The notes below the pieces were generated by a model. The model had not been told where the DNA came from. It did no database searches and was given only the letters and a program-made list of their open reading frames with translations. A program made the position numbers and the translations under genes. Positions 19,395 to 28,327 of a stretch of DNA of 64,000 bases are shown here, in pieces. Numbering within the stretch: the stretch's first letter is position 1; every line of letters starts with the position of its first letter. Source of the DNA: Bin5 sp965221145 (lineage in GTDB: Bacteria; Chloroflexota; Anaerolineae; Caldilineales; Caldilineaceae); NCBI GenBank assembly GCA_965221145.1, contig OZ244877.1, positions 2,790,001 through 2,854,000 on the forward strand, read 5' to 3'.

Positions 19395-22145
19395 CTAATT
19401 GCCTGCTCCCGTGATCGGAGATGAATCACTATCTGGAATGGTCAGAGGAACAATCAGTTGGCCGTCCTCAAATCTTCCCTGTTCCGGCGTGTCAGGCAAG
19501 AATGGCAATCTTTCTCCGGTTGAAAAATTGTATAACCCGATTCGAAGCAGATAGTCCCCCGGTTGCAGTTCGATTGCCAGTTTGAGTTGCCGGTTGTCAA
19601 TGTACAGGCCGCGCGACTGCCACTGACTCGTCGGGCTGAGACCTGCCAATGCTGGCCCATCAAATTGGGCGATGCGTTCACCCTGGGCATTATGCAGATG
19701 AATATAGGTGGTCCAGTCGGTTACGACTACCCCGCGTGTTTCCCAGAAGAGGCGCAGCACAGGCCCGCCGGGTTCCGACAGAAGGTCATATCCCTGAAGG
19801 CGCAGACCATCACCGGTATCGGCCCGCGCGCGCACAGTGGCCCGCTCCTTCTGCAGGAAACCTGCTCTGCCTGGGGCGATTGAAAGAAGGCGCAGCCGGA
19901 CCATACCGTCTTTCACGCCGGGAACGCTTAGTCTTTCGCCAGTTGGAGTCATAAGACCAGCAACGAGTGAAAAGGTAACCGGCGGTATATCGGCAGGAAT
20001 GGTGAGATGCAGCGTGTCTACATAATACTTGTCCAAATCCCAATGCTGGGCGGTTGTATGGCTCGGATAGTAGTTTTGGGTGACGGCCCAGGAACGTTGC
20101 ATGGATGGCGTGTATAAGTGCAGGAAACTGTGCAAATCCTCTTTGATGCGCACTTTCGGTTGCCAGTATAGACGTACTATTATCGCATCACCGGGCTGGG
20201 GCGTTGTCCCGTGCAACAGTTCCCAGCCAAGGAGCGTGACCTGAGAGTTGGCCTCGGCGCCCAGTGTTGTCGGTTGCCCTTCCACCGCAATCGCCATCTG
20301 TCCTGGCGCGGGGTGACGCAGAAATGGTCTTCCACCAAACTGGTCGAGCACAAAGCGAGCCGCCACGAGAACAAGAACGCACGCTACCATAGCGCCTATC
20401 GAAAGATCTGAGGAAGTAGGCAGAATTACATCGCTCCGATCTGTTGCTTGCCTTTTAGATCTCCATCTGCATGGCCCAAAGTGCCGCAACGCAAGATAGA
20501 GGAGGCCGGTCCCGCCAAAAAGCAGCCCGATCAGGCTCAGGCGTTCACCCCAGCGCTGCCAGCCGGTTCCAGCCCAGACTATTCGAAGCGGCTGGGTCGG
20601 ATCGCGTCGGTCTGCTACTTCTACCCAGCCAGCAGCGCCTTGCGTCAGCACCGCCCCATCCTCCGCGCTCCAGCCTGGATGGAAATGCAGGCGCAGGAGC
20701 ATCGGTTCTGCCTGTTCGGACTGTCTTCCCTCTATAGCAGTTACGTGGGCTTCATGGGGCGAATTCCAAGTCAGTCTTGTCGCCGATGGCATCGGTTTCT
20801 GCCCGGTAATCGCGTCCCAGACTGCGCCCTGAGGCAGGAATTCATTGGCGCCGGACATGCCCCAGACGCCGCTCGACTGCTCATACACAAGTGTATCTTC
20901 GGCAGTGAGCGTTGTCGCAGGCAAGAAAGGAAATATATGGGCAGGGAACAAGAAGGGAAATGAGAAGATAATTGAGATCAACATCAGAGCTAGAGCGGGG
21001 AACCAGCGACGGCCTTTCGGCCATGTGTCAATCGCCACCGCAGCCGCAGGCAGCGCGCCTAGGGTAGCGATCGGCAGGAAACGAGAAGGAAACTGAATCA
21101 GATTGAGTCCTGGAATCGTCTCCCAAAGCAGTTCAGTTACCGGGAGTGTAAGAGTTAGCATCGCCAGCGAGAACAGGCTACCTCCAATGGCCCAGACGCG
21201 ATACGACTTTCTGGCTGCGAAGAGTATTACGCTGACCAGTCCAGCAGCAATAGCCAAACATGGCGCAAGGCCGAAGGCGTGAGGTACCGGCGAATTGCCC
21301 GCTCGACTGTCCAAGAATAAGGGCTGGACAGCGGTGAGTTCGCGCCAACTAAGAAAATACTGACCAAAATGGAAGAATCCTCTCTGCAAATTGCCAATCT
21401 GTACATGTGGTGTGTCGGCCAGGGCAGGCAACCAGAATCCCGCACTGAGTGCGGCGGCCAGCAAAGCTGCCGCTGCGCAGCGCAGTAGTCCGTCCAGCTT
21501 GCGATGACAAACCGCCAACATAACCCAGTAAAGGCCAAGTACGCCAGCCCCAATCATGGTCGTAAGGTTGTGGCTGACAACCAAACTTGCAAGCGAGACC
21601 ACGGCCGCAACCCAGTAGCCCACGCGTGATTGCCTATGCAGGGCAGCAATTGACCATAGGCAGACGGGCAGCAGCAGGATCGCCAAGAGCTGTGGGTAAT
21701 CGCCCAAAAAGTAAAATTCCCGAAAAACGTGGGTCTGTGCCAGGTACAGAGCGATGCCGGCCAAACCCGCCTCCAAGCTGAAGGTCTGACGCAACCAGGC
21801 GCATACACCAAGACCCGACAGGACAAATGCCGCTGTCACGACGATTTTCAGCGCTACATCCAGCCTGATGCCAGTCCAATGGATGGCGCCAACCAGCAAG
21901 TAGAGACCTGGGCTATAATGGTGGAAGGTAGGGGCGCCAAGTCCGTTGTAAACTGTCGGAAACCAGCGGGGCCAATAGATTCCCTGCTCGATAGCGCGCT
22001 GTACGGCCGCGCCACGATGAATGTGCAACGCCATATCGGCACTAATTGGTAGCCCAGCTTGCTGCCAGAGCGGTCCGAGGAGAAGGATCGTCAGCAAAGC
22101 AATGAAAAGCGTGCGTCTTTGACGCATCAGGAAACGGGCCAACAT
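19395..22145 (-). CDS. Large polytopic membrane protein, probable GT-C-type glycosyltransferase relative
   Basis: The roughly 916-residue product has a dozen or more hydrophobic helices in its first 550 residues and then a soluble beta-rich region with further helices. The first periplasmic loop holds SADMALHIHRG, with Asp37 and His41 placed like the acidic loop motif of GT-C enzymes. The architecture resembles the 6-pyruvoyl-tetrahydropterin-synthase-related and YfhO-like membrane families. A role in lipid-linked sugar transfer is inference. I chose ATG 22145 because a promoter -10 box ends 8 nt before it. The frame is open to 22211 through a TTG. Confidence 0.7.
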   Translation of the reverse strand: MLARFLMRQRRTLFIALLTILLLGPLWQQAGLPISADMALHIHRGAAVQRAIEQGIYWPRWFPTVYNGLGAPTFHHYSPGLYLLVGAIHWTGIRLDVALKIVVTAAFVLSGLGVCAWLRQTFSLEAGLAGIALYLAQTHVFREFYFLGDYPQLLAILLLPVCLWSIAALHRQSRVGYWVAAVVSLASLVVSHNLTTMIGAGVLGLYWVMLAVCHRKLDGLLRCAAAALLAAALSAGFWLPALADTPHVQIGNLQRGFFHFGQYFLSWRELTAVQPLFLDSRAGNSPVPHAFGLAPCLAIAAGLVSVILFAARKSYRVWAIGGSLFSLAMLTLTLPVTELLWETIPGLNLIQFPSRFLPIATLGALPAAAVAIDTWPKGRRWFPALALMLISIIFSFPFLFPAHIFPFLPATTLTAEDTLVYEQSSGVWGMSGANEFLPQGAVWDAITGQKPMPSATRLTWNSPHEAHVTAIEGRQSEQAEPMLLRLHFHPGWSAEDGAVLTQGAAGWVEVADRRDPTQPLRIVWAGTGWQRWGERLSLIGLLFGGTGLLYLALRHFGPCRWRSKRQATDRSDVILPTSSDLSIGAMVACVLVLVAARFVLDQFGGRPFLRHPAPGQMAIAVEGQPTTLGAEANSQVTLLGWELLHGTTPQPGDAIIVRLYWQPKVRIKEDLHSFLHLYTPSMQRSWAVTQNYYPSHTTAQHWDLDKYYVDTLHLTIPADIPPVTFSLVAGLMTPTGERLSVPGVKDGMVRLRLLSIAPGRAGFLQKERATVRARADTGDGLRLQGYDLLSEPGGPVLRLFWETRGVVVTDWTTYIHLHNAQGERIAQFDGPALAGLSPTSQWQSRGLYIDNRQLKLAIELQPGDYLLRIGLYNFSTGERLPFLPDTPEQGRFEDGQLIVPLTIPDSDSSPITGAGN

Positions 22146-22153
22146 AACCCAAT

Positions 22154-22181
22154 AGTATACAAACCTGCGATCTCCGGGCAA
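22154..22181 (-). promoter_or_regulatory. Promoter with -10 box 8 nt before the GT-C-like gene start
   Basis: On the minus strand TTGCCC (22181-22176) and TATACT (22159-22154) are 16 nt apart. Only 8 nt (ATTGGGTT) separate the -10 box from the ATG at 22145, so transcription should begin at or next to the start codon. No ribosome site is present, which fits a leaderless mRNA. Confidence 0.45.
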
Positions 22182-22519
22182 ATTGAGACGCGGCCTCCCG
22201 TTTCGATTCAAGTGGACGGCAACGACTCTTATCCCCTATCCCGACCGCGAGAGGTGAGTCAGCGCCGCGTGGCAGTTATGCCCAAATGATCGCTGGAGCG
22301 CCGCACATTGGCTTTACCAGAACTACTGGCGCCTTTCGCTTCGCGCGTTCCCGCCTACCGGCAGTAAATCGTTTGAACGAGCTTCGCGGCACGCGTGGAC
22401 TGCCTAAATTGAGTGCGTCCCAAATTATTGTGCGTCACACCGACTTGCCCGATTCGCTCATCTGTGCTACACTCCTCCACGACTAGGAACTGCGCGCGCC
22501 GCCCCCCATTCCGCAATCC

Positions 22520-22604
22520 GGCGCTCGGGTGCCCTTTGGGCGCGCGACGCGGTAGCGCATCTAACAATGGGCGCTCATAGTACGAAGTGGTAGCGCATTT
22601 AACA
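22520..22604 (+). repeat. Two tandem copies of a GGCGCTC...GGTAGCGCAT stem-loop repeat
   Basis: Two adjacent units share GGCGCTC at the 5' side and GGTAGCGCATYTAACA at the 3' side (about 22520-22566 and 22569-22604) with different loops. GCGCT can pair with AGCGC in each. A third, single copy lies on the minus strand at 33195-33233. The GGTAGCGCA part recalls a tRNA D-arm, but no tRNA can be folded around it. Confidence 0.5.
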
Positions 22605-22669
22605 CACGGCTTCTATCGGTGCAGGCAAGCCTGCCCCGGCAGAGGCGCGGCAAGAAATCATGGTTGGCA

Positions 22670-22724
22670 TTTTGAAGTTTTTTTGGCGGAACTGTCTTTC
22701 GTCTAACGCCATCACAAGAAACTG
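22670..22724 (+). repeat. Dispersed T-run/GGCG...CGCC palindromic element, copy 1
   Basis: TTTTGAAG plus a T-run is followed by GGCGG, then a GTCTTTC core, then CGCC and an A-rich tail ending in AGAAAC. The two arms form an imperfect hairpin. The same order of blocks is found on the minus strand at 33131-33188 and 44923-44982. The surrounding spacer (22146-22866) has no convincing gene. Confidence 0.55.
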
Positions 22725-22796
22725 TCAATACTGGCCCTACCCGCCTCCTCCGTTTCCAACATCAGCAAGTCTCCCGCGTTCCCAGAGCAACCATGC

Positions 22797-22816
22797 AAAA
22801 AATCTGGGATGCTCCC
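22797..22816 (+). repeat. Copy of the AATCTGGGATGCACCC repeat
   Basis: AAAAAATCTGGGATGCTCCC matches, with one change in the core, the motif found six more times at 33003-33658. It ends 16 nt before the -35 box of the DtxR-type regulator gene. Confidence 0.45.
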
Positions 22817-22831
22817 TCTAGATAGTCACTC

Positions 22832-22860
22832 TTGACACCAGCGATGTTCGCGCATACAAT
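22832..22860 (+). promoter_or_regulatory. Near-consensus promoter implying a leaderless dtxR-type mRNA
   Basis: A perfect TTGACA (22832-22837) and TACAAT (22855-22860) are separated by 17 nt. Only TTAGCC lies between the -10 box and the ATG at 22867, so initiation should fall on or next to the start codon. No ribosome-binding sequence is present. Confidence 0.65.
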
Positions 22861-22866
22861 TTAGCC

Positions 22867-23562
22867 ATGACTAAAAATTACGCCTCTGAAATCAGCAGCC
22901 CGCTCTCTTCCAATCACGAGGACTACCTGAAGGCGATCTACAACCTGGAAGCGCGCGGGGAACAGGTCACCAACTCAGCCCTTTCCGACTACATTGGCTT
23001 GACCCCGGCGTCGGCCACCAATATGGTCAAGAAACTGGCGCAGATGGACCTGGTTGTTTACAAGCGTTATCAGGGCGTAACCCTGACCGACACAGGCAGA
23101 CAAGTCGCGCTCGAAATACTGCGGCATCACCGTCTGCTTGAGCTCTTTCTGCACAAGACGTTGGACATCCCCTGGGATCGCGTGCATGAAGAAGCCGAAC
23201 GTTTGGAACACGTTATCAGTGAGTCATTGGAAGATGCCATTGCCGCCTCACTGGGATACCCCAAGGTAGACCCGCACGGAGATCCGATTCCGTCCAAGAG
23301 TGGTGAAATCAGCCACACGCCCAGTCTTCCCCTCTCCAAGGCCGAAGCCGGTCACACATACAAGCTGGTGCAGGTGCTGAACCACGACTCCGAGCGGCTG
23401 GCCTATCTGGGCGAGCTTGGACTTCATCCAGATGTGGAAGTCCATCTGCGGGAACAGGCGCCTTTCGACGGCCCCGTGCTGGTGGAGGTTGGCGGAGAAG
23501 CACACGCGTTGGCCATTGACATGGCGGCGCTGCTGCAGGTTGCGCCGTTGTCAGAGGAGTAG
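22867..23562 (+). CDS. DtxR/MntR-family metal-dependent transcriptional regulator
   Basis: The 231-residue protein has an N-terminal winged helix (about 15-75: EDYLKAIYNLEARGEQVTNS, SATNMVKKL), a dimerisation domain starting with the metal-ligand region RHHRLLELFL and continuing through HEEAERLEH and DPHGDPIP, and a C-terminal FeoA/SH3-like domain (from about 155). This is the full three-domain DtxR layout. The family represses uptake genes when Fe or Mn is bound. The metal and targets are not shown. It lies 98 nt upstream of an ABC exporter in the same direction. Confidence 0.9.
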   Translation: MTKNYASEISSPLSSNHEDYLKAIYNLEARGEQVTNSALSDYIGLTPASATNMVKKLAQMDLVVYKRYQGVTLTDTGRQVALEILRHHRLLELFLHKTLDIPWDRVHEEAERLEHVISESLEDAIAASLGYPKVDPHGDPIPSKSGEISHTPSLPLSKAEAGHTYKLVQVLNHDSERLAYLGELGLHPDVEVHLREQAPFDGPVLVEVGGEAHALAIDMAALLQVAPLSEE

Positions 23563-23660
23563 CGCCTGGTGTCAGCTTTCTGGCATCACGATGACAGACT
23601 TCAGGCTGCTGGGTCCGCGATAATGAAAATCGTGGACAATGGCTCGAAAGTGAATCTCCG

Positions 23661-25898
23661 ATGATATTCAAGAACCTGATGCGGCGGTCGGTTCGCAGCA
23701 GCCTGACCCTCTTGGGGATCGCCATCGGCGTGGCCGCGGTCGTGGCCTTGGGCGCGATAGCAGAGGGACTCACCTCCAATATGGCAGTAGCCGTTGGCGG
23801 AGGCAACAACGATCTGCTGATCACCCAGGCAGAGGCGATCGACCCCGCGCTGAGCAGCCTTGACGACACAGTCGGCGAGCGCTTGCGCACTGTCCCCGGC
23901 GTGGAGCGGGTGGAAGCGGGCGTCTATACTTGGGTTTCGACCGCGGACCTGCCCTTCTTCCTCCTTTTTGGCTATGAGATTGGCAGCACGGCCATGGAAC
24001 ACTACCGCATCGTCGAGGGCAAGCCGGTCAGTGGACCGGGACAGATCGTGGTTGGCCGACGGGCGACCGAATCGATCGATATCGCCGTCGGCGACAATCT
24101 GCGCCTCTATGGGACACCCTTTCGGGTCGTCGGCATCTATGAAACCGGCCAGGGCATGGAAGAGTCGGGCGGCGTCCTCGTGCTGGAAGACGCCCAGACC
24201 GTCGCTCAGTACGAGCGCAAAGTCAGTCTCTATGAAGTTGGCCTACGCCGCGGCGAGGATACCGACGCGGTTATCAAGCGAATCGAGGCTCTGCATCTGG
24301 AGTTGAAGATCAGCAAGACCAGCGAGCGCGAAAGCAACCAGCAGTATGAACAGATGTTGCAGGGCTTTGCCTGGAGCATCGCCGCCATAGCCATATTCAT
24401 AGGTGGTCTGGGCATGATGAACTCGATGGTGATGAGTGTGCTGGAACGCACGCGCGAGATCGGCACGCTGCGGGCGCTGGGATGGAGCCGTTGGCGCGTC
24501 CTGTGGATCATTTTGGGGGAATCGGTGGCGCTGAGCGGGGCCGGCGGGGTGGTCGGCATCTTGCTGGGGATCGGCCTGGCCAAGTTGGCGGGCACTGTGC
24601 CCGGCATGGGGGTCCTCCTTGCCGGCGTCTTTACGCCTACTATTTTCGTGCAGGGGATGATGACGGCGCTCGTCCTGGGGTTGGTGGGGGGCGTGTACCC
24701 TGCCTGGCGGGCTTCAGGTCTGCGGCCGGTGGAAGCCCTCTCCTACGAAGGCGGCGCGGCCTCCGACACCAAGAGCGGGCTGCTGAGCCGCATTGGCAAT
24801 CAGAGCTTTCGCAACTTATGGCGACGGCGCAACCGCACGCTGCTGGCCGCGGCCGGCATTGGCATCGGCGTGGGCACGCTCGTGATGCTGGGCGGCATCA
24901 CTGCCGGCCTGATCGGACAGATGAACAGTCTGGCTGGCAGCGGCAGCCCCGGCAACATTACCGTCATGCAACGGGATGTGCCGGATATGACGCTTAGCAG
25001 TGTCGATGAGCAGGTGATGCGGAAGATCCAGGCCATGCCCCAGGTGGAATCGGTCAGCCCGATGGTGATGGGATTTATCCTGACGCCGGAACTGCCGCTG
25101 TTCATCATCCAGGGGATTGATCCCAACAGCGAGGCCATGGATCATTACAAACTGACGGAAGGGCGGCGCGTGCAGCGCCCGTCCGAGATCTTCATCGGCA
25201 GCAACGCGGCTGAATCGTACAATCTGGCTGTGGGCGACACGCTGACCCTTTACAACAACCGCTACAAGGTCGTCGGCATCTATGAGACCGGCGTCGCCTG
25301 GGAGGAAGGGGGAGGCATTCTGGCATTGCGAGAGTCACAGCGATTGCTGAACCGCCCGCGCAACGTCAGCTTTTTGTTTGTCAATGTCAAGGATCCCTCG
25401 ATGGCGCAACCGGTCCAGGATGCGATCAATCATCGTTTTCCCAAAGTACGGGCCAGCATAAGCAGCGAGTTTGCCCAGAACACCGATGACATTGTTACGA
25501 TGCAGGCGACGGCAAGCGCAATTGGTCTGCTGGCACTGATCGTGGGCGGCGTTGTGGTCGCCAATACGATGATCATGTCGATCTATGAGCGCACGCGTGA
25601 GATCGGCACACTGCGTGCATTGGGTTGGCCCGGCAGGCGCATTCTCTCCCAGATCATGCAGGAGAGTCTGCTGCTGTGTCTGCTGTCGGCCCTGCTGGGC
25701 TGTGTCGGCGCGGTTGTCCTGTTAACTGGACTGTCCGCCATTCCCTTCGCAGGCGGCTCCATGCTGCGTCCCTCTTGGGCGCCGGGCACATTCGTGTCGG
25801 CGGTTGCGCTGACCCTGATCCTGGGTCTTTTGGGCGGATTATATCCTGCGTGGCGAGCCAGCCGTTTGCAGCCGGTTGAAGCGTTGCGCTATGAGTGA
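23661..25898 (+). CDS. ABC transporter permease, tandem fusion of two MacB/FtsX-type units
   Basis: The 745-residue protein consists of two homologous halves (about 1-365 and 370-745). Each has an N-terminal membrane helix, a periplasmic MacB-like core and three C-terminal FtsX helices. Parallel motifs show the duplication: LTLLGIAIGVAAVV and LLAAAGIGIGVGTLV, AMEHYRIVEGKPV and AMDHYKLTEGRRV, RTREIGTLRALGW twice, and YPAWRAS...PVEAL twice. One polypeptide can therefore supply both permease subunits. A membrane-fusion protein gene follows and the ATPase gene lies beyond an insertion. The likely role is export or extraction of lipid or peptide substrates. Confidence 0.88.
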   Translation: MIFKNLMRRSVRSSLTLLGIAIGVAAVVALGAIAEGLTSNMAVAVGGGNNDLLITQAEAIDPALSSLDDTVGERLRTVPGVERVEAGVYTWVSTADLPFFLLFGYEIGSTAMEHYRIVEGKPVSGPGQIVVGRRATESIDIAVGDNLRLYGTPFRVVGIYETGQGMEESGGVLVLEDAQTVAQYERKVSLYEVGLRRGEDTDAVIKRIEALHLELKISKTSERESNQQYEQMLQGFAWSIAAIAIFIGGLGMMNSMVMSVLERTREIGTLRALGWSRWRVLWIILGESVALSGAGGVVGILLGIGLAKLAGTVPGMGVLLAGVFTPTIFVQGMMTALVLGLVGGVYPAWRASGLRPVEALSYEGGAASDTKSGLLSRIGNQSFRNLWRRRNRTLLAAAGIGIGVGTLVMLGGITAGLIGQMNSLAGSGSPGNITVMQRDVPDMTLSSVDEQVMRKIQAMPQVESVSPMVMGFILTPELPLFIIQGIDPNSEAMDHYKLTEGRRVQRPSEIFIGSNAAESYNLAVGDTLTLYNNRYKVVGIYETGVAWEEGGGILALRESQRLLNRPRNVSFLFVNVKDPSMAQPVQDAINHRFPKVRASISSEFAQNTDDIVTMQATASAIGLLALIVGGVVVANTMIMSIYERTREIGTLRALGWPGRRILSQIMQESLLLCLLSALLGCVGAVVLLTGLSAIPFAGGSMLRPSWAPGTFVSAVALTLILGLLGGLYPAWRASRLQPVEALRYE

Positions 25899-25959
25899 AC
25901 GCGTGCGCAAGGCGGCTTTCTGACAGCGCCTTGCCACCTGTAAATTGGCAGAGTGAACT

Positions 25960-27312
25960 ATGAAAAAAGTATGGATTGCTCTCGGACTGATCGCAATCCT
26001 TGTCGCTGGCGGCTGGGCATATGTGACCTACGTTGACCCCTCAATTCTGCCGCAACAGTCTGAGTCGGCAGACGAGACTGCGAAAGCCGAGGCCGCCGAA
26101 AACGCTGCTGAAGACCTGGAGTCGGTTATCTGGGCGTCAGGCAAACTACTGCCGACGACATGGGCCAATCTGGCGCCGCTGCAAGGGGGCGTAGTGCAGA
26201 ATCTCCCGGTCAATGAGGGCGACTGGGTTGAGGCCGGCGACGTGCTTGTACAACTCGACAACCCAACCGCGAGGAGCCAGGTTGAAATCGCGGCTGCGGC
26301 TGTGTCGGAAACCGAAGCGGCGCACGCTAAACTGCTCGCTGGCGCAAGCGAGGCCGAAATCGCAGCCGCTGAGGCAGGTGTTGCCACGGCTGAGGCGCAG
26401 GTCTCTTTAGCCGCAGGCAGGCTTCTGGAGGCGCAGAAGACGGTCGAATTCTACGAAGTCGAAGTCCTGATCGCGCTGGAGCAGTACAACGAACTTGCAA
26501 GCGGCCCCACCGCGGCAGAGCGGGCAGCCGCCGCCGCGCGTGTCGAAGTGGCGCAAGCGGCCCTGGATCATGCCCAAGCCGCCTATAACGCGGTGCTGGG
26601 CGATCCCACTATCGGCAGCACGCGCCTGGAAGGGTTGCAGCTTCAGCAGGCTACTAAATCGCTGGAGGCGGCCCAGGCAGATTTCGCCGTTGCCACGCAA
26701 GGGGCCACCGAACAGCGGTTGGCCGTAGCCGAAGCGCGCGTCCTGGAGGCCCAGTCACGCGTAGCGATGGCGGAGAGTCAGATTCCAGCTGCCGAGGCTG
26801 GGATTCAGTCGGCGCAGGCCGCGCTGGCCAGTGCGCAGGCGAATCTGCGCAGGCATAATGAAGGCGCATCGCCAGAAGAGATCGCGCTCTCCGAAGCCCA
26901 CATCCGTACCGCAAAGGCGCAGCTCGCCGGCGCCACGGCCCATGTGAGGCAGAGCCAGATCGTGGCCCCGTTTCCAGGGCAGGTGGGTTCTGTGCTCGTG
27001 CGCAGCGGCGAGTTGGTAACGGCTGGTCAGGTTCTCGTCCTGCTGGGGGATACGAACAAAATGCACGTGGAGACCACCGATCTGCGCGAAACCGATGTGG
27101 TCCATTTGCAGAGCGGTCAGGAAGTGGAAGTCACTTTCGACTCGTTGCCGGACCGCATCTTCGGCGGCCTCATCTCGCATATCGCCCCTGTCAGCACCAG
27201 CGACAAAGGCAGCACGAACTTCACCATCCACGTGGAGGTGCCGCAGTTGGACGAAGACCTGCGCTGGGGCATGACCGCGTTCGTGAACATCCTGGTTGAG
27301 CCGCTGGAATAG
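25960..27312 (+). CDS. HlyD/MacA-type membrane fusion protein of the ABC exporter
   Basis: The 450-residue protein has an N-terminal membrane anchor (about residues 4-24), a split biotinyl-lipoyl domain (GVVQNLPVNEGDWVEAGDVL and IVAPFPGQVGSVLVRSGELV), a long Ala/Glu/Gln-rich coiled-coil hairpin between them (about 105-320) and a C-terminal beta-barrel region. It would link the permease to the cell exterior or an outer layer. It lies 61 nt after the permease gene. The partner ATPase gene normally comes next but here follows about 1 kb of AT-rich inserted sequence. Confidence 0.88.
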   Translation: MKKVWIALGLIAILVAGGWAYVTYVDPSILPQQSESADETAKAEAAENAAEDLESVIWASGKLLPTTWANLAPLQGGVVQNLPVNEGDWVEAGDVLVQLDNPTARSQVEIAAAAVSETEAAHAKLLAGASEAEIAAAEAGVATAEAQVSLAAGRLLEAQKTVEFYEVEVLIALEQYNELASGPTAAERAAAAARVEVAQAALDHAQAAYNAVLGDPTIGSTRLEGLQLQQATKSLEAAQADFAVATQGATEQRLAVAEARVLEAQSRVAMAESQIPAAEAGIQSAQAALASAQANLRRHNEGASPEEIALSEAHIRTAKAQLAGATAHVRQSQIVAPFPGQVGSVLVRSGELVTAGQVLVLLGDTNKMHVETTDLRETDVVHLQSGQEVEVTFDSLPDRIFGGLISHIAPVSTSDKGSTNFTIHVEVPQLDEDLRWGMTAFVNILVEPLE

Positions 27313-27466
27313 AAGTCGGGCAGAGTGAGTAAGCTTATTCAAGTGCTGAAATGCACGCGGGACAAGAACATCCGGATTTAGTGTGCTTGGCTCCAAAACT
27401 GGACCCCGAATTGAAGTGTATAGTTATGGCGACTATTGCAGTTGACTCACTACCATACAGAGTACT

Positions 27467-28110
27467 ATGAACCAGTTGGTCGTTTCACTCATAGTGATTT
27501 TTTGCCAGGAATCATCGCTGTCGTGATTTGCGACAAAATCACGGCTCATTCCAAATGGACCTCGTTCAAATACAGTCTATATGCCTTCGTATTGGGTATT
27601 TCTTCTTATCTTGTTTTGCAGGTGTTTTACTATCTCGTAGATCTGTCCAGATTCTTACTGGGGATAGAGGTGCTTACGTTTACCCATCTCAAGACATGGC
27701 GGGCATTTGGCGTTGACAACCCATCGATTTTCCACGATGAAGTCTTGCTGGGATGCCTGGTTTCTGTACCAATTTCACTCGGTGTTACCTTCTTGATCAA
27801 TCGGAAGACTCTCAATGACATCGCCCAGAAAATCGGTGTCTCGTCGAAATTCGGCGATGACCATCTATTCTCTTTCTACCTCAATTCGCCTGAAACAGAC
27901 TGGATTTACATAAGAGATTTCAAGAATGACTTAGCGTATCAAGGAAGAATCCTCGCATTTGCGGAGACAGATCATATTCAGGAGGTACTCTTGTCGGAGG
28001 TGACTGTCTTTCGTTATGAGGATTCCGCTGAACTATACTCAGTTCCAAAGATCTATCTTGCTATGGGGGTAGGGGAGTTCGCAATTGAGGAATCACTCTT
28101 GAACGAATAG
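27467..28110 (+). CDS. DUF6338-like membrane protein with a probable N-terminal frameshift
   Basis: The main frame encodes FLPGIIAVVICDKITAHSKW, two or three membrane helices and a soluble C-terminal half (WIYIRDFKNDLAYQGRI, LLSEVTVFRYED), resembling DUF6338 proteins of unknown function. In the main frame only a TTG at 27436 is available as an early start. An ATG at 27467 in another frame reads MNQLVVSLIVIF and would join FLPGII if the T6 run at 27498-27503 had one more T. That gives a far more natural membrane N-terminus. Base composition is clearly lower in G+C than the flanking exporter genes. A 59-codon gene follows after 9 nt. Confidence 0.55.
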
Positions 28111-28119
28111 GAGGGGAAG

Positions 28120-28299
28120 ATGTCCAAGAAGAGACCTTCCAGCAATGGAAATCATGTATTCGGACCCGTGAAGGTTAGTGATAGCGTTACCGTTGTCAAC
28201 CAAAAGGACAAGCCGGCTGTAGTTCCAAAGCCACCACCTGCACCTAGTCCGAAGGCAGGGCCGATGGCAAAGAGCGAGGGGAAAGGCGCCTCACGGTAA
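28120..28299 (+). CDS. Small Lys/Pro-rich protein paired with the DUF6338-like gene
   Basis: A 59-residue reading frame (MSKKRPSSNGNHVFGPVKVS...) starts 9 nt after the DUF6338-like stop and has a strong GGAGGGG ribosome site. The middle contains VSDSVTVVNQKDK, and the second half is rich in Pro, Lys and Ala and probably disordered. I do not recognise it. Its tight coupling to the previous gene suggests the two act together. It shares the AT-richer composition of that gene. Confidence 0.55.
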   Translation: MSKKRPSSNGNHVFGPVKVSDSVTVVNQKDKPAVVPKPPPAPSPKAGPMAKSEGKGASR

Positions 28300-28327
28300 C
28301 GCCTTGCTAAATGTCTTGAAGTCTCAG

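Noticed and set aside
22544..22610. Possible tRNA or tRNA fragment around GTGGTAGCGCATTTAACA
   Set aside because: Only a D-arm-like segment is present. No matching acceptor, anticodon or T-arm can be folded, and the segment is repeated in tandem.
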